A DNA stretch of 64,000 nucleotides from Pelagibacteraceae bacterium AG-349-L17 (GCA_003278805.1 QCDC01000001.1:1-64000), one strand, 5' to 3'; positions 51,349-63,123 are shown, counted from the stretch's first letter. Notes: generated from the letters alone by a model not told the origin. Made by a program: numbers and translations.

Positions 51349-51768
51349 TTACCAAATACCAGTATTTTCCATTGAGGCCCAAGGTTCTTGGGGATCTAAA
51401 TATCCATCTTGAAGTAATTCAATTGAAATTTTATCTGGCGATCTAACAAAAGCCATATGCCCGTCTCTTGGAGGTCTATTAATTGTATAACCCATGTCCA
51501 TAAGTTTTTGGCAAGTTTCATAAATATTATCTACTCTGTAAGCTAAATGGCCAAAATTTCTTGAACCCTCTCCTAGCTCGTCGCCATCCCAGTTGTATGT
51601 TAATTCAATTTCTGTCTTTTCATCATTTGGTGGAGCAAGAAAAATTAAAGTGTATCTTCCTTTTTCACTATCTTTCCTTCTTGTTTCTTTAAGTCCAAGA
51701 CCCTCACAAAAAAATTTAAGAGATGCATCAACATCACTAATTCTAATCATTGTATGTAAATATTTCAT
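51349..51768 (-). CDS. gloA: VOC-family protein, lactoylglutathione lyase-like
   Basis: A 139-residue glyoxalase I-type protein with two beta-alpha-beta-beta-beta modules. Candidate metal ligands are His5 (YLHTMIRI), Glu60 (IELTYN), His79 (GHLAYRV) and Glu127 (SIELLQ), the H/E/H/E pattern of GloA. It would isomerise the methylglyoxal-glutathione adduct. The length equals E. coli GloA (135). It sits 21 bases after guaA and 9 bases before the small conserved gene. Confidence 0.87.
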   Translation of the reverse strand: MKYLHTMIRISDVDASLKFFCEGLGLKETRRKDSEKGRYTLIFLAPPNDEKTEIELTYNWDGDELGEGSRNFGHLAYRVDNIYETCQKLMDMGYTINRPPRDGHMAFVRSPDKISIELLQDGYLDPQEPWASMENTGIW

Positions 51769-51789
51769 AACAATACTTATAGTTAAAAA

Positions 51790-53352
51790 TTATTCTAATT
51801 CAATAGTACTTGGTGGCTTTGATGTAACATCATATACAACTCTATTTATTCCTCTAATACTATTTACAATTTTATTAGATATGTTTTGCATAAAACTCTT
51901 ATTAAATTCATAATAATCTGCTGTCATACCATCTTCAGAAGTAATTGCTCTCAACAAACATAAATATTCATAAGTACGATTATCTCCCATGACCCCAACA
52001 GTTTTAACTGGGAGCAAAGCTGCATAGGCTTGCCAAATCTTATGGTAAAGACCATGATCTTTTAAAGCTTGGATGAAATAATAATCTGCTTCCTTTAAAA
52101 TTTTAATTTTGTCATTTGTAATTATCCCTGGCATTCGAATGGCTAATCCAGGTCCAGGGAATGGATGTCTTGAAATAATCTCCTTACTTAAATTTAATGC
52201 CAATCCTAATTTTCTTACTTCATCTTTAAATAAGAACTTTAGTGGCTCTACTAATTTTAAATTCATTTTTTTAGGTAAACCACCGACATTGTGATGGGAT
52301 TTTATTTTTGAAGTTTGGCTGCCAGTAACAGATTTGCTCTCAATTAAATCAGGATAAAGAGTTCCCTGAGCTAAAAATTTAACATTTTTAATTTTCTTAG
52401 CATATCGCTCAAATATTTTAATAAATAAATTACCAATTATTTTTCTTTTTTTCTCTGGATCAGAAACATTTTTTAATTTTTTTAAAAATTCTTTTTCAGC
52501 ATTTACATAAATTAAATTCATTTTTAAACGCTTCTTAAAAGTTTTAACTACTTGTACTTCCTCATTTTTTCTTAAAAGACCAGTGTTTACAAAAATACAA
52601 TAAAGTTTTTTACCAATGGCTTTATTCAGCAATTGAGCAACTACACTACTATCCACCCCTCCTGACAATGCACAAATAACTTTATTATTTCCAACTAGTT
52701 TTCGAACATCTTTAATGAGCTGATTTTTTTGATCCTTAGAAGACCAATTTCGTTTAATTTTACAAATTAAAAAAATAAAATTACTTATTAATTTTTTTCC
52801 GTTTTCTGTATGAGTCACCTCTGGATGAAATTGCACTCCATAATATTTTTTTATTTTATTTTCAACAATAGCGAATTTTGAATTCGTACTTGATGCAACA
52901 ACTTTAAAATTCTTAGGAAGTTTTGAAACTTGATCAGCATGACTCATCCAAACTTGTTTGGATTTTTTATTTCCAAAAAAATTAGTTGTTAAAAGACTGT
53001 TATTTTTTTTATAAACATTAGCTAGACCAAATTCTCTATGTTTTGATTGTTTTACTCTTCCACCATTAAGTTTTGACAAAATTTGATGCCCAAAACATAT
53101 TCCAAGAACAGGTACATCAAGCTGTAGAATTTTTTTATCAAATGAATATTTATTTATTTGATAAACATTTAATGGACCACCAGATAATACTATTCCTTTA
53201 ATACTGTGATTTATGTCTTTTAGTTTTATTTTTTTGTGACTAACTATTTCTGAAAACACACCTAATTCTCTTACTCTTCTTGCAATTAATTGAGTAAATT
53301 GAGAACCAAAATCTATTATTAAGATTTTATTAAGGTTTTGATCAAGACTCAT
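51790..53352 (-). CDS. guaA: GMP synthase (glutamine-hydrolysing)
   Basis: A 520-residue enzyme with a class I glutamine amidotransferase domain (Cys86 in GICFGHQ, His/Glu in [11 protein letters not shown]), an ATP-pyrophosphatase domain ([14 protein letters not shown]) and a C-terminal dimerisation domain ([14 protein letters not shown]). It turns XMP into GMP. I choose the ATG at 53352 (MSLDQN), which gives an 11-base overlap with the TPR gene; the TTG at 53367 has no support. guaB is two genes upstream, so both last steps of GMP synthesis share a transcript. Confidence 0.95.
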   Translation of the reverse strand: MSLDQNLNKILIIDFGSQFTQLIARRVRELGVFSEIVSHKKIKLKDINHSIKGIVLSGGPLNVYQINKYSFDKKILQLDVPVLGICFGHQILSKLNGGRVKQSKHREFGLANVYKKNNSLLTTNFFGNKKSKQVWMSHADQVSKLPKNFKVVASSTNSKFAIVENKIKKYYGVQFHPEVTHTENGKKLISNFIFLICKIKRNWSSKDQKNQLIKDVRKLVGNNKVICALSGGVDSSVVAQLLNKAIGKKLYCIFVNTGLLRKNEEVQVVKTFKKRLKMNLIYVNAEKEFLKKLKNVSDPEKKRKIIGNLFIKIFERYAKKIKNVKFLAQGTLYPDLIESKSVTGSQTSKIKSHHNVGGLPKKMNLKLVEPLKFLFKDEVRKLGLALNLSKEIISRHPFPGPGLAIRMPGIITNDKIKILKEADYYFIQALKDHGLYHKIWQAYAALLPVKTVGVMGDNRTYEYLCLLRAITSEDGMTADYYEFNKSFMQNISNKIVNSIRGINRVVYDVTSKPPSTIELE

Positions 53353-53782
53353 TATTTTCAGGTTCAATATTTTTTAATGACTCTTGAATATCTTTGTTTT
53401 CATCACATAAATTTTTACAAACTTTCACAAATTTATCAGAAAGATCTTTGACTTTTTCATAATTCGATTTTTCTAATGCAATTTTCATTAACATTAATAA
53501 AGCTTCCTCATTATCTGGCTCAATTAAAAGTGTTGTTTCTAAATTGTATTCTTCTTTTCTTTGATTTTCTTCTTGGTTATAAATTTTTGCTAAATATAAA
53601 TATGACTTTGCGTCTTTTGGATTAAAAACTATATTTCTTTCAAATAAAAAACGCGCATCTTCATATTTTTCTTTTTTAAACAACTTTAAAGCTTCATTAA
53701 AAAAATTTTCTTTACTAAAAGACGTATTGTTAAAAGAAACAGTTAAAAGTATTAATCCTATTAATTTAAAAAATTTGCTCAT
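53342..53782 (-). CDS. Exported TPR-repeat protein between guaB and guaA
   Basis: A 146-residue protein with a signal sequence ([23 protein letters not shown]) and two to three TPR-type helix pairs, for example [38 protein letters not shown] and [29 protein letters not shown]. It is probably a periplasmic scaffold. Cys137 and Cys141 near the tail could pair. It overlaps guaB by 1 base and guaA by 11, so it is inserted in the GMP synthesis operon without an obvious functional link. Confidence 0.75.
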   Translation of the reverse strand: MSKFFKLIGLILLTVSFNNTSFSKENFFNEALKLFKKEKYEDARFLFERNIVFNPKDAKSYLYLAKIYNQEENQRKEEYNLETTLLIEPDNEEALLMLMKIALEKSNYEKVKDLSDKFVKVCKNLCDENKDIQESLKNIEPENNES

Positions 53783-54858
53783 TAATATTTGCTATCGTTT
53801 TTTACCACATCTACATTATGAACCATACTTTCATAAAATCCAGCTTTTGTAATTTTCACAAATTGTGGTTTATTTCTTAATTTAATGATTGTTTTTGACC
53901 CAAGATAACCCATGGAAGATTTCAATCCACCAATTAATTTATAAATAATACTTCCAACATCTCCTTTATATTTTACAAAACCTTCAACGCCCTCAGGTAC
54001 ATATTTTGAGGAATCTTTTTGTTTTTTTTGAAAGTATCTATCAGCTGATCCTTTATTCATAGCACCTACAGAACCCATTCCTCTAAAGCTTTTGAAAAGT
54101 TGTCCATTTTTTTTAATTAATTTTCCTGGAGTTTCATTAGTACCTGCAAATAATGAACCGATCATTACAGCATCTGCACCTGCCGCAAATGCTTTTGCTA
54201 AATCACCAGAATATTTTATTCCACCATCTGAAATTATTTTAACATTTTTATTCTTTAAACTAGTTCTTACAGCTAAAATTGCGCTTAATTGAGGAACTCC
54301 TATTCCAGCAACTAATCTTGTTGTGCAAATAGAACCTGGCCCTATACCAATTTTAATTATATCTACTCCTAACTTTATTAGGAATTTTGCAGCTTCTGGT
54401 GTTGCAATATTTCCTGCACACAACGCAATTTTTTTAGATTTATTTTTTTTAATATATTTTATTATTTCAGAAACTTTTTTTGTATGACCATGCGCTGTAT
54501 CTACTACGATTAAATCTACACCTTCTTTAATTATTTCTTTAGCTCTAATAAATTCACTGGTTGATGCACCTACAGCCGCTCCAACAATTAGTTTTTCTTT
54601 TTTTACTTTTTTTATTTCTGATATTTGTTTTTTTATATCAAGGTTTCTGTGGATTACTCCAATACCGCCAGCTTTAGCTATAGCTATTGCCATTCTGCTT
54701 TCTGTTACAGTATCCATTGCAGATGATAAGAGAGGAATTTTAAGTTTTAAATGCTTTGTTAAAGACACGCTTGTGTCTGTATCAGAGGGTAATATTTCTG
54801 AATACTTTGGAGCTAGTGTAACATCGTCAAAGGTAAGTGCTTCTTTTATGGGAACCAT
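53782..54858 (-). CDS. guaB: IMP dehydrogenase lacking the CBS (Bateman) domain
   Basis: A 358-residue IMP dehydrogenase (IMP to XMP with NAD, committed step to GMP). The catalytic barrel is intact: [12 protein letters not shown] at the start, [17 protein letters not shown], the catalytic loop [11 protein letters not shown] with Cys178, [19 protein letters not shown] and the flap [17 protein letters not shown]. Usual bacterial enzymes have about 490 residues with two CBS motifs between the early NLDIKKQ and VGAAVG parts; here only about 15 residues join them (residues 77-93). The allosteric purine-sensing module is thus cleanly missing, without frameshift. This may be ancestral reduction. Confidence 0.94.
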   Translation of the reverse strand: MVPIKEALTFDDVTLAPKYSEILPSDTDTSVSLTKHLKLKIPLLSSAMDTVTESRMAIAIAKAGGIGVIHRNLDIKKQISEIKKVKKEKLIVGAAVGASTSEFIRAKEIIKEGVDLIVVDTAHGHTKKVSEIIKYIKKNKSKKIALCAGNIATPEAAKFLIKLGVDIIKIGIGPGSICTTRLVAGIGVPQLSAILAVRTSLKNKNVKIISDGGIKYSGDLAKAFAAGADAVMIGSLFAGTNETPGKLIKKNGQLFKSFRGMGSVGAMNKGSADRYFQKKQKDSSKYVPEGVEGFVKYKGDVGSIIYKLIGGLKSSMGYLGSKTIIKLRNKPQFVKITKAGFYESMVHNVDVVKNDSKY

Positions 54859-54895
54859 AATCTTTTATATATGATTCCTTTTAAATTAAAAGTCT

Positions 54896-55507
54896 CTATC
54901 GAATCTTTCTACAAATTATAAAACTTTCTTTTGAATCTTTTCTGCTAGATTTTGGTTTAAAAACCTTAACTTCTTTGAAATATTTTTTTCCCTCTGCGAC
55001 GATTTCGTTAAATGTACCACCCATAAAAATTTTTGAGATAAAATATGCATTTTCTTTCATAAGATCTTTAGCAAAGTGCATAGCTTCTTTACATAACTCT
55101 CCAGTTTGAATTGAATCAATATTTTTAATTCCAGTTGTATCTACAGCCATATCAGACATTACAACATCCACTTTGCCACTGATATTTTTCTTAATTTCTT
55201 CTTGAATTTTTTCTTCTGTAAAATCTCCTTGAATTTGAACACTATTACCTATGGGTTCCATTTTTTTAAGATCTATAGATATTAACTTACCACTTTTTGC
55301 TGTTTTCAAGGCATATTGTGACCATGAACCAGGAGCAGCCCCAATATCAATAATCGACAAACCTCCTTTAAAGATTTTAAATTTTTCATCAATTTCAATT
55401 AATTTATAAGCTGATCTTGCTCTGTAACCATCTACTTTAGATTGTCTAACATAGATATCTCTACGCTGTTTATTTACCCAGTTTTTAGAGATTTTATTTT
55501 TTTTCAA
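54896..55507 (-). CDS. rlmE: 23S rRNA 2'-O-methyltransferase
   Basis: A 203-residue FtsJ/RrmJ-type SAM-dependent methyltransferase that modifies U2552 of 23S rRNA. The SAM motif is IIDIGAAPGSWSQYAL (52-67) and the catalytic tetrad Lys35 (SAYKL), Asp119 (VMSDMAVDTTG), Lys159 (ISKIFMGG) and Glu194 (SKESF) is complete. The length matches the E. coli protein (209). It lies directly before guaB and directly after a glycosyltransferase gene (no bases between). Confidence 0.94.
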   Translation of the reverse strand: MKKNKISKNWVNKQRRDIYVRQSKVDGYRARSAYKLIEIDEKFKIFKGGLSIIDIGAAPGSWSQYALKTAKSGKLISIDLKKMEPIGNSVQIQGDFTEEKIQEEIKKNISGKVDVVMSDMAVDTTGIKNIDSIQTGELCKEAMHFAKDLMKENAYFISKIFMGGTFNEIVAEGKKYFKEVKVFKPKSSRKDSKESFIICRKIR

Positions 55508-56419
55508 TTAATTACTATATCTTAAACTTTTAAGTATTTTTTTATCTTGTAAAGTTTTAATCTCAATTTTTATACTTTTGTCAATTCTCATATCTTTACC
55601 ATCTTTCCAAATTCCTGCAGCTAAGTGCATAATTCCAATTTTATAATTTGGAAGAAATGGTTCAACAAAAGTATCATTGACCTCGTCATATTTTGGTAAA
55701 AGGTTGCTTGTTATCCAATTGCAATTTAATGGTAAAAACTCTGTTTCTAAATCGTCAATATAAACAGACATATTAATTGCAAGTCCTTCACTCCCAAAAA
55801 TATTTCCAGCTTTTAACGCTTGAGATAAATTCTTCTGCCATGAAGCCCAACCTGGAGAATTATTTTCTAATGAAAATACACCTATGTTAATATGAGGAGC
55901 AAAAGCTAACTTCCTAGCTTTTTCATAACCAATATTTGATTTCACCGCATGTTTGAAATTTTGTGATTTGATTATAGCAAGTTTGCCAAATAACCAATTT
56001 ACTCTTGAAGTAATTTTATATCCAGGTCCTATAGTTTGGGTAATACCTAATTTTCCATTATCACAAGCTTTAAAATAAAGCTCTACACACTCCCAATCAT
56101 TTACCCATGCATCACAATCAATCCATAAATACTTTTCATAATCAGGAAAATATTTAGGTAGAAATGCTCTAGATACCTGGCTTTTTAACCACTCTTTACC
56201 TTTAACTTTATATCCAGGAACTTCTATATCCCACTCAGCAGATTTAATTTCATCAACCTTTTTAAGTAAAATTTCTTTTTGATCATCGGTTAATCCTGCA
56301 TCTAAAATACAAATTGCAACATTCTTGCTTTCATTAAAACTTTTTATTGAATCTACTAGTTCGTTTAATAAAGGAAAATAATTTGCGTCAGCTAAAGATA
56401 CAATGACATTTTTTTTCAT
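55508..56419 (-). CDS. Putative glycosyltransferase (GT-A, GT8-like)
   Basis: A 303-residue protein with a GT-A-type Rossmann start (NVIVSLADANYFPLLNELVDSI) and the metal/nucleotide-sugar DXD motif in YLWIDCDAWVND (Asp101, Asp103). Later segments such as NIGVFSLENNSPGWASWQKNLSQAL and LNCNWITSNLLP resemble GT8-family and related LPS or glycan transferases. No signal peptide or membrane segment. It touches pssA and rlmE without gap, but nothing around it is a polysaccharide gene, so the acceptor is unknown. Confidence 0.72.
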   Translation of the reverse strand: MKKNVIVSLADANYFPLLNELVDSIKSFNESKNVAICILDAGLTDDQKEILLKKVDEIKSAEWDIEVPGYKVKGKEWLKSQVSRAFLPKYFPDYEKYLWIDCDAWVNDWECVELYFKACDNGKLGITQTIGPGYKITSRVNWLFGKLAIIKSQNFKHAVKSNIGYEKARKLAFAPHINIGVFSLENNSPGWASWQKNLSQALKAGNIFGSEGLAINMSVYIDDLETEFLPLNCNWITSNLLPKYDEVNDTFVEPFLPNYKIGIMHLAAGIWKDGKDMRIDKSIKIEIKTLQDKKILKSLRYSN

Positions 56420-57222
56420 TAAAGTACGTCTTCAAGATCATCTTCATCTTGAATTTTGTCATTTTCATGAATTTTTTTCATTTTTTGATAGTGAAACAAA
56501 CTAATTGGTATCAAACTTAGGTAAATTATGCTGCTTATAGCAATAACATTAAATGTATAAATTAATAAAAGTCCAAAAAATAGAACAATTGTAAATAATA
56601 AAAAAATTGTTGCTTTTCTTTGGATCACTATTTTTTTAAAAGAATAGGTTGGAAATTTACTTATTAATAAAAATGATGTTGCTATAAAAAAAACTGGAAC
56701 GATTATGTCGTAATTTATTTTTATATAATCAAATCCACTTAAGCTTATAATTAAAGGTGTTAAAACTAATATACCACCAGCAGGTGATGGAACCCCTTCA
56801 AAGAAATTATCTTTCCAAGAAGGTTCTTGATTAGAACTAATATTAAATCTTGCAAGTCTTAAAGCTACACAAATCACATATACCAAACATAATAGCCAGC
56901 CAAATCTACCAAAAGTATTTAATTTCCAAAAATACATTATGAATGCTGGAGCAACACCAAAACTTATCATGTCAGTAAGTGAATCTAATTCCTTACCAAC
57001 CTTTGAGGTTCCTTTTATCAATCTTGCAATTCTTCCGTCTAAGCCATCTATTAATGCAGCAAATATTATTGCAATGATTGCTAAATGAAACTCTCCACTT
57101 AATGCAAATCTAATTGAAGTTAAACCTATGCAAACTCCTATTAATGTAAGCATGTTTGGAAGAAGCATTCTTGCATTCTTTTTGTCTGTAACTAATTTAA
57201 AATTATTCTTTGGCTGTTCCAT
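56419..57222 (-). CDS. pssA: CDP-diacylglycerol-serine O-phosphatidyltransferase
   Basis: A 267-residue membrane protein with about eight helices. The CDP-alcohol phosphatidyltransferase signature is complete: Asp62-Gly63, Ala66-Arg67, Gly76, Asp80 and Asp84. It makes phosphatidylserine, and the next enzyme, Psd, is encoded 3 bases upstream in the same transcript, so phosphatidylethanolamine synthesis is a two-gene unit. It is of the integral-membrane (subclass II) type, not the E. coli peripheral type. Confidence 0.93.
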   Translation of the reverse strand: MEQPKNNFKLVTDKKNARMLLPNMLTLIGVCIGLTSIRFALSGEFHLAIIAIIFAALIDGLDGRIARLIKGTSKVGKELDSLTDMISFGVAPAFIMYFWKLNTFGRFGWLLCLVYVICVALRLARFNISSNQEPSWKDNFFEGVPSPAGGILVLTPLIISLSGFDYIKINYDIIVPVFFIATSFLLISKFPTYSFKKIVIQRKATIFLLFTIVLFFGLLLIYTFNVIAISSIIYLSLIPISLFHYQKMKKIHENDKIQDEDDLEDVL

Positions 57223-57225
57223 AAA

Positions 57226-57873
57226 TTAATTTTTAGCCAGCAGTGTTTCTCCTGAAATTGCTGTTTGACCAACTTTAACTAGTGGTTCATAATTTTCATA
57301 ATAAACGTCTGCTCTACTACCAAATCTAATCATACCAATTCTATCGCCTTGACTTAATTCCTGATTTTTATTTGTCTCGCAAACTATTCTTCTTGCAACT
57401 AGTCCAGCTATTTGAACGACTACAATATCATTCCCATGTTTATCTTTAATTTTATAATAATTTCTCTCATTGTCTTCGCTTGCTTTATCTAAAGATGCAT
57501 TTAAAAATTTTCCTGGTTTGTACAAAATATCTTCAACAATACCTGAACATGGCGTTCTATTCACATGACAGTCAAAGACGTTCATAAAAATACTTATTTT
57601 TTTAAATTTTTTATTTTCTAGTCCAAGTTCTTTTGGACCATCTACCTCTTCAACTTTAATCACTTCTCCATCTGCAGGGCTTACTAGGTAACTATCATCT
57701 CCTATAATTGTTCTTTCTGGATCTCTAAAAAAATAATAAACCCAAACAGTCAGCAGTATTCCTATTAATCCTAAAAAATTATTAATAATTAGAAAAATAA
57801 TAGTTATGAATACAGCTATAACTATAAACTTGTAACCTTCTGTGTGAATTTTTGGAAATATCTTACTAAACAT
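57226..57873 (-). CDS. psd: Phosphatidylserine decarboxylase proenzyme
   Basis: A 215-residue protein of the short Psd type. Membrane segments cover about 15-45, then YLVSPADGEVIKVEEVDG, NVFDCHVNRTPCSG and the C-terminal IRFGSRADVYY. Self-cleavage between Gly185 and Ser186 would give the small alpha subunit with the pyruvoyl cofactor. The reaction forms phosphatidylethanolamine. It leads the minus-strand run down to panB; the 76-base divergent gap to icd must hold both promoters. Confidence 0.93.
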   Translation of the reverse strand: MFSKIFPKIHTEGYKFIVIAVFITIIFLIINNFLGLIGILLTVWVYYFFRDPERTIIGDDSYLVSPADGEVIKVEEVDGPKELGLENKKFKKISIFMNVFDCHVNRTPCSGIVEDILYKPGKFLNASLDKASEDNERNYYKIKDKHGNDIVVVQIAGLVARRIVCETNKNQELSQGDRIGMIRFGSRADVYYENYEPLVKVGQTAISGETLLAKN

Positions 57874-57949
57874 ATTCTTCTATTTGCTAATTTTCGATTA
57901 ATATGTATATAAAATGATCAAATTCAATTAATAAGATAATTTTTATTTA

Positions 57950-59164
57950 ATGAGCAAAATCAAGGTAAAAAACCCAGTTGTCGAGCTGGATGGCGATGAA
58001 ATGACTCGTATTATATGGGAGTTCATCAAAAATAAATTAATCCTTCCTTATCTAGATCTTGGTATTGAATATTACGATTTAGGCATGAAAAGCCGAGATA
58101 ATACTGATGATCAGATTACCATCGACTCTGCGAATGCAATCAAAAAAATTGGTGTTGGAATAAAATGTGCAACGATTACCCCTGATGAAGCAAGAGTAGA
58201 AGAATTTGATTTAAAAAAAATGTGGAGATCTCCTAACGGAACTATAAGAAATATAATTGGAGGAACAGTGTTCAGAGAGCCGATTATTTGTAAAAATATT
58301 CCTAAACTTGTCCCCTCATGGACAGATCCGGTAATTATTGGAAGACATGCATTTGGTGATCAATATAGAGCAACAGATTTTAAAGTTCCTGGAAAAGGAA
58401 AAATGGAAGTGAAGTGGACATCAGAAGATGGAAAAGATGAAATTAAATATGAAGTATTTAATTTTACAGGTCCTGGTGTGGCTTTATCAATGTACAATTT
58501 AGATAAATCTATAGAAGACTTTGCAAGATCCTGTTTTAGTTATGGCTTAATTAAAAAATGGCCTGTTTACATGTCTACAAAAAATACAATTTTAAAGCAA
58601 TATGATGGAAGATTTAAAGATATTTTCCAAGAAATTTTTGACAAAGAATATAAAAGTGAATTTGAAAAAAATAATTTGACTTACGAACACAGATTAATTG
58701 ATGACATGGTTGCATGTGCAATGAAGTGGAGTGGAAAATATATTTGGGCTTGCAAAAATTATGACGGAGATGTGCAATCAGATACCATGGCACAAGGTTA
58801 CGGGTCTTTAGGATTGATGACAAGTACATTGTTAACTCCAGATGGAAAAGTAATGGAAGCAGAAGCTGCACACGGAACAGTAACTAGACACTATAGAATG
58901 CATCAACAAGGAAAAGAAACTTCAACAAACCCTATCGCGTCAATTTTTGCTTGGACTAGAGGATTAGCTCACAGAGGTAAATTAGATGGTAATGAAGAAC
59001 TGATCAAATTTGCACAAACTTTAGAAAAAGTTTGTATTGAATGTGTGGAAAATGGATCAATGACAAAAGATTTAGCAATTCTTGTAGGTCCAAATAGTAA
59101 ATTCTTAACTACAAATCAATTTTTAGATGAAATTGATGGTAATTTAAAAAAGAAATTAAATTAA
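57950..59164 (+). CDS. icd: Isocitrate dehydrogenase (NADP, homodimeric IDH1/2 type)
   Basis: A 404-residue enzyme turning isocitrate into 2-oxoglutarate. The opening [23 protein letters not shown] is that of the eukaryote-like subfamily II NADP-IDHs common in alphaproteobacteria. Substrate residues lie in KSPNGT-like [20 protein letters not shown], metal ligands in [12 protein letters not shown] and [17 protein letters not shown], and the NADP site in [17 protein letters not shown]. It converges on alaS with stops overlapping by 9 bases. Confidence 0.96.
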   Translation: MSKIKVKNPVVELDGDEMTRIIWEFIKNKLILPYLDLGIEYYDLGMKSRDNTDDQITIDSANAIKKIGVGIKCATITPDEARVEEFDLKKMWRSPNGTIRNIIGGTVFREPIICKNIPKLVPSWTDPVIIGRHAFGDQYRATDFKVPGKGKMEVKWTSEDGKDEIKYEVFNFTGPGVALSMYNLDKSIEDFARSCFSYGLIKKWPVYMSTKNTILKQYDGRFKDIFQEIFDKEYKSEFEKNNLTYEHRLIDDMVACAMKWSGKYIWACKNYDGDVQSDTMAQGYGSLGLMTSTLLTPDGKVMEAEAAHGTVTRHYRMHQQGKETSTNPIASIFAWTRGLAHRGKLDGNEELIKFAQTLEKVCIECVENGSMTKDLAILVGPNSKFLTTNQFLDEIDGNLKKKLN

Positions 59165-61822
59165 ACCCTTAAGCTTTTCAAAAGCTTCTTGAATTTTTGA
59201 CTGGTCTTGTCCACCAGCTTGGGCAAAGTCTTTTCTTCCACCACCACCTTTACCACCAATAATTTCAGATCCAACTTTTACAAATTTAACTGCATCAAAT
59301 TTATTTGTTAATTTATCTGTTACTCCAACAGCTAATCCAACCTTGTCATCTTTATTTGCAAATACAACCACAATACCTTCAACTAAATCTTTTTTACCTT
59401 TATCTACAAGTTTTCTTAATTCTTTTGGCGGTAATCCATCTATTTTTTGAAGTCTTAACTTAATTCCATTAATTTCTTCATCTTTAATAATATTTTTAGA
59501 TTTATCTTCTAAAATTTTATTTACTGAGATAGTCTCTAATTGTTTATTTAAATTTTTAATTAAAGTTTTTTGATCAGCTTCTTCTAAACTTGGCTTTCCA
59601 CCAAGTTTTATAATTTGCTGGCTTAATTCTTTAATTGTTTCCTCGTCTTTTTCTACAGATAGGTTTGATAATTTTTCTTTATTTTTTAAATATTCCTCTA
59701 ATTGTTTATCTCTCAAAGCCTCAATTCTTCTAACCCCTGCAGCAATTGAGGACTGACTTACAATCTTAAATTTACCAATATCACCAGTGTTTTTAACGTG
59801 TGTTCCGCCGCAAAGTTCAGTAGAAAAATACTTGCCATCCTCGTCTCCCATTGAGAGAACCCTTACCTCATCTCCGTATTTTTCACCAAATAATGCTAGA
59901 GCACCATTTTCAACTGCCTCATCAGGTGTCATTAATCTAGTTTTTACATCAGATTTTTTAGAAACCATTTTGTTTACAAACTCTTCTATTTTATCGATTT
60001 CCTCATTCAAAATTGGCTTCATATGGCTGAAATCAAATCGCAATCTGCTTGGCTCTACCAAAGATCCTTTTTGAGTAACATGAGTACCCAGAACTCTCCT
60101 TAGAGACTCGTGTAATAGATGGGTTGCTGAATGATACGCACGAGTATTATCTCTTCTTTCTACATTAATTTTTAACTCTACACTTTCCTGTAATTTTATG
60201 GATCCACTCTTAACCTTTCCATAGTGCAAAAATAAATCTCCGAGTTTTTTTTGAACATCGGTTACTTCAAATTTAAAATCATTTGATACTATTTCACCAG
60301 TATCACCAACTTGCCCACCAGACTCACCATAGAAAGGGGTTTGATTTACTATAATCATTCCTTCATCATTTTCTTTTAATTGATCAACTTCTTTATTATC
60401 TTTTAAAAGAGATAAGACGATACCTTCAGCTTGGTTAGTTTCGTATCCTAAGAATTCAGTTGCTTCTAATTTATCTTTTATTCCAAACCAAATATCTTCA
60501 ACCGCTGCATCACCAGAACCTTTCCAATTTTTTTTAGCAAGTTCTCTACTTTCCTTCATTAAAGATTGAAACTTTTCAGTATCGATTGACATAGATTTAT
60601 TTCTTAAAATATCTTCGGTAAGATCTAATGGGAAACCATAGGTGTCATATAATTTAAAAGCTACTTCGCCTGGCAAAACTTTATCTATTTTAGATATTTC
60701 GTCATTTAAAATTTTTATTCCTCGATCTAGGAGAACTAAAAATTTTTCTTCTTCCATTTTTAAAGTTTCTTTAATTAAAGATTCAGCTCTAACTAACTCC
60801 GGGTAGTTTCCAGACATTTCAGTTTTAAGAGTGTCAAACAAATTATAAAAAACAGGTTCTTTAGATCCCAGTAAATGAGAATGTCTCATCCCTCTTCTCA
60901 TAATTCTTCTAAGAACATATCCTCTTCCTTCGTTTGATGGCAAAACTCCTTCAGCAATTAAAAATGAACTAGCTCTTAAGTGGTCAGCTATTACTCTAAA
61001 ACTTGCTAGATTAGATTTGTCCGATTTAACTTTTGTAATTTCAGATGCAGCACCAATTATTTTTTTAAAATGATCTGTTTCATAATTATCATGTGAACCT
61101 TGCAATAAAGCAGCTATTCTCTCAAGTCCCATTCCTGTATCAACAGATGGTTTTGGAAGATTAATTCTTTTATCTTTTGTAACTTGCTCAAATTGCATGA
61201 AAACCAAGTTCCAAATTTCGATAAACCTATCTCCATCCTCGTCTTTACTTCCGGGCAATCCCCCTGGTAAATGATCACCATGATCAAAAAATATTTCAGA
61301 ACAAGGTCCACAAGGACCTGTCTCACCCATTGACCAAAAATTATCTGAAGTTGCTATTCTAATAATTCTACCATCGCTAAAACCCGCTATTTTCTTCCAA
61401 AAATTAAAGGCTTCATCGTCTTCCTGAAACACAGTTACATAAAGTTTATTTTTATCTATTCCAAAATCTTTTGTAATTAAGTTCCACGCATAATGAATTG
61501 CTTGCTCTTTAAAATAATCACCAAAAGAAAAATTTCCTAACATTTCAAAGAATGTATGGTGACGAGGTGTGTAACCAACATTTTCTAAATCATTATGCTT
61601 ACCACCTGCCCTTACACATTTTTGTGAAGTTGTGGCTCTAACATAATCTCTTTTTTCTAATCCTGTAAAAACATTCTTAAACTGGACCATTCCAGAGTTA
61701 GCAAACATCAGTGTGGGATCATTGTTCGGAACCAAATTACTAGATTCCACAATCTTGTGATCGTTCTTTTCAAAATACTTCAAAAAAGTATTTCTTATTT
61801 CATTAAGTGTTTTGTCTGCCAT
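59156..61822 (-). CDS. alaS: Alanine-tRNA ligase
   Basis: An 888-residue class II synthetase. The catalytic core (1-about 250) has [26 protein letters not shown] and [14 protein letters not shown]; the editing domain contains [16 protein letters not shown] and the zinc-site [10 protein letters not shown]; the C-terminal DHHA1 domain ends [15 protein letters not shown]. Full length and complete motifs. It follows recA on the same strand behind a terminator, so it is expressed from the 90-base gap. Confidence 0.97.
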   Translation of the reverse strand: MADKTLNEIRNTFLKYFEKNDHKIVESSNLVPNNDPTLMFANSGMVQFKNVFTGLEKRDYVRATTSQKCVRAGGKHNDLENVGYTPRHHTFFEMLGNFSFGDYFKEQAIHYAWNLITKDFGIDKNKLYVTVFQEDDEAFNFWKKIAGFSDGRIIRIATSDNFWSMGETGPCGPCSEIFFDHGDHLPGGLPGSKDEDGDRFIEIWNLVFMQFEQVTKDKRINLPKPSVDTGMGLERIAALLQGSHDNYETDHFKKIIGAASEITKVKSDKSNLASFRVIADHLRASSFLIAEGVLPSNEGRGYVLRRIMRRGMRHSHLLGSKEPVFYNLFDTLKTEMSGNYPELVRAESLIKETLKMEEEKFLVLLDRGIKILNDEISKIDKVLPGEVAFKLYDTYGFPLDLTEDILRNKSMSIDTEKFQSLMKESRELAKKNWKGSGDAAVEDIWFGIKDKLEATEFLGYETNQAEGIVLSLLKDNKEVDQLKENDEGMIIVNQTPFYGESGGQVGDTGEIVSNDFKFEVTDVQKKLGDLFLHYGKVKSGSIKLQESVELKINVERRDNTRAYHSATHLLHESLRRVLGTHVTQKGSLVEPSRLRFDFSHMKPILNEEIDKIEEFVNKMVSKKSDVKTRLMTPDEAVENGALALFGEKYGDEVRVLSMGDEDGKYFSTELCGGTHVKNTGDIGKFKIVSQSSIAAGVRRIEALRDKQLEEYLKNKEKLSNLSVEKDEETIKELSQQIIKLGGKPSLEEADQKTLIKNLNKQLETISVNKILEDKSKNIIKDEEINGIKLRLQKIDGLPPKELRKLVDKGKKDLVEGIVVVFANKDDKVGLAVGVTDKLTNKFDAVKFVKVGSEIIGGKGGGGRKDFAQAGGQDQSKIQEAFEKLKGLI

Positions 61823-61870
61823 ATTTTTAAAATACAGCTTTTTTATTCTATGTCTAGATACCGAAGGGAA

Positions 61871-61897
61871 AAAAGGCGCTTAAATTAAGCGCCTTTT
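61871..61897 (-). terminator. Terminator downstream of recA
   Basis: A 12-bp perfect inverted repeat (AAAAGGCGCTTA type) with a 3-base loop. On the minus strand the recA stop is 18 bases upstream and the stem ends in TTTT, with further T residues after (TTTTTTCCC). The symmetry would make it work in both directions. Confidence 0.88.
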
Positions 61898-61915
61898 ATT
61901 AATAAAGATGACCTA

Positions 61916-63073
61916 TTAATTCTTTTTAGATGATGGAGGAGTGGCTTCTGCTTTGTCAGCTTCTTCTTTTTCAGCTACTTTCTTTTCTTTCTCCAATTTT
62001 TCAGGATCGATTGGATTTCCTTCTATTTTCTTAGAAATCACACCTGCTTTTTCTCTAATTGCCATTTCAATTTCTGCAGCAACTTTGGGATTTTGAGCTA
62101 GATAAGTCTTAGCATTCTCTCTACCTTGACCAATCTTCTCTCCTTTATAAGCATACCATGCGCCTGATTTTTCAATTATATCTGCTTTAGAACCAAGATC
62201 GACTAGTTCGCCCATCTTGCTAATTCCTCTTCCATACATCAAATCAAATTCAACAACTTTGAATGGTGGTGCTACTTTATTCTTAACTACCTTCACCCTT
62301 GTAGAGTTACCAATAATTTCGTCTTTATCTTTGATGGCACCAATTCTTCTAATATCCATTCTTACAGATGAGTAAAACTTAAGTGCATTACCACCTGATG
62401 TTGTCTCTGGACTTCCAAACATAACTCCAATTTTCATTCTGATTTGGTTAATGAAAATCATCATTGTATTTGTATTTGAAATTGAACCTGTTAATTTTCT
62501 TAAAGCCTGACTCATTAATCTAGATTGAAGACCAACATGATGATCTCCCATCTCTCCTTCAATTTCTGCTTTTGGAGTTAAAGCTGCAACTGAGTCAATA
62601 ACGATTACTGAAATAGAGCCTGATTTTACTAGTGTATCAGCTATTTCTAACGCTTGTTCACCAGTGTCAGGTTGTGAAATTAAAAGTTCTTCAGTATTTA
62701 CACCTAATTTTTTTGCATAAACTGGATCTAACGCATGCTCTGCATCAACGAATGCACAAATACCTCCAGATTTTTGAGCTTCTGCAACAACTTGTAATGC
62801 TAAAGTTGTTTTTCCAGATGACTCTGGTCCGTAAACTTCAATAATTCTTCCTTTTGGTAATCCACCTATACCTAAAGCTAAATCAAGACTTAAAGAACCT
62901 GTTGAAACAGACTCAATATCCATCGCTTTTTTTTCACCAAGCTTCATTACAGAGCCTTTTCCAAAATTATCTGTAATTTGAGCTATCGCAGCATCTAACG
63001 CTTTGTTCTTTTCTTTAACGTCCATTTCTTGATCTTTAGTAGATTTAACTACTTTTAGGTTATTTTTCGTCAT
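61916..63073 (-). CDS. recA: Recombinase RecA
   Basis: A 385-residue strand-exchange ATPase. Walker A is [12 protein letters not shown], the core has [38 protein letters not shown] and [31 protein letters not shown]; the C-terminus is a Lys/Glu-rich tail. The N-terminus is about 20 residues longer than in E. coli ([20 protein letters not shown] before KNKALDAA). An AGAGG ribosome site precedes the ATG. An SOS-box-like sequence lies 51 bases upstream. Confidence 0.97.
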   Translation of the reverse strand: MTKNNLKVVKSTKDQEMDVKEKNKALDAAIAQITDNFGKGSVMKLGEKKAMDIESVSTGSLSLDLALGIGGLPKGRIIEVYGPESSGKTTLALQVVAEAQKSGGICAFVDAEHALDPVYAKKLGVNTEELLISQPDTGEQALEIADTLVKSGSISVIVIDSVAALTPKAEIEGEMGDHHVGLQSRLMSQALRKLTGSISNTNTMMIFINQIRMKIGVMFGSPETTSGGNALKFYSSVRMDIRRIGAIKDKDEIIGNSTRVKVVKNKVAPPFKVVEFDLMYGRGISKMGELVDLGSKADIIEKSGAWYAYKGEKIGQGRENAKTYLAQNPKVAAEIEMAIREKAGVISKKIEGNPIDPEKLEKEKKVAEKEEADKAEATPPSSKKN

Positions 63074-63123
63074 TTTTTGCCTCTTTTTTTAAATTTTTTA
63101 ACACTCGAATCATGAAATAAATG

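Noticed and set aside
51047-51412. 121-codon plus-strand open frame
   Set aside because: Antisense to the 133-residue conserved gene and the VOC gene; the minus-strand frames are tightly coupled to panB and carry recognisable conserved segments.
53353-53367. TTG start five codons upstream of guaA
   Set aside because: No ribosome site fits, and MSLDQN at 53352 gives the normal overlap with the preceding gene.
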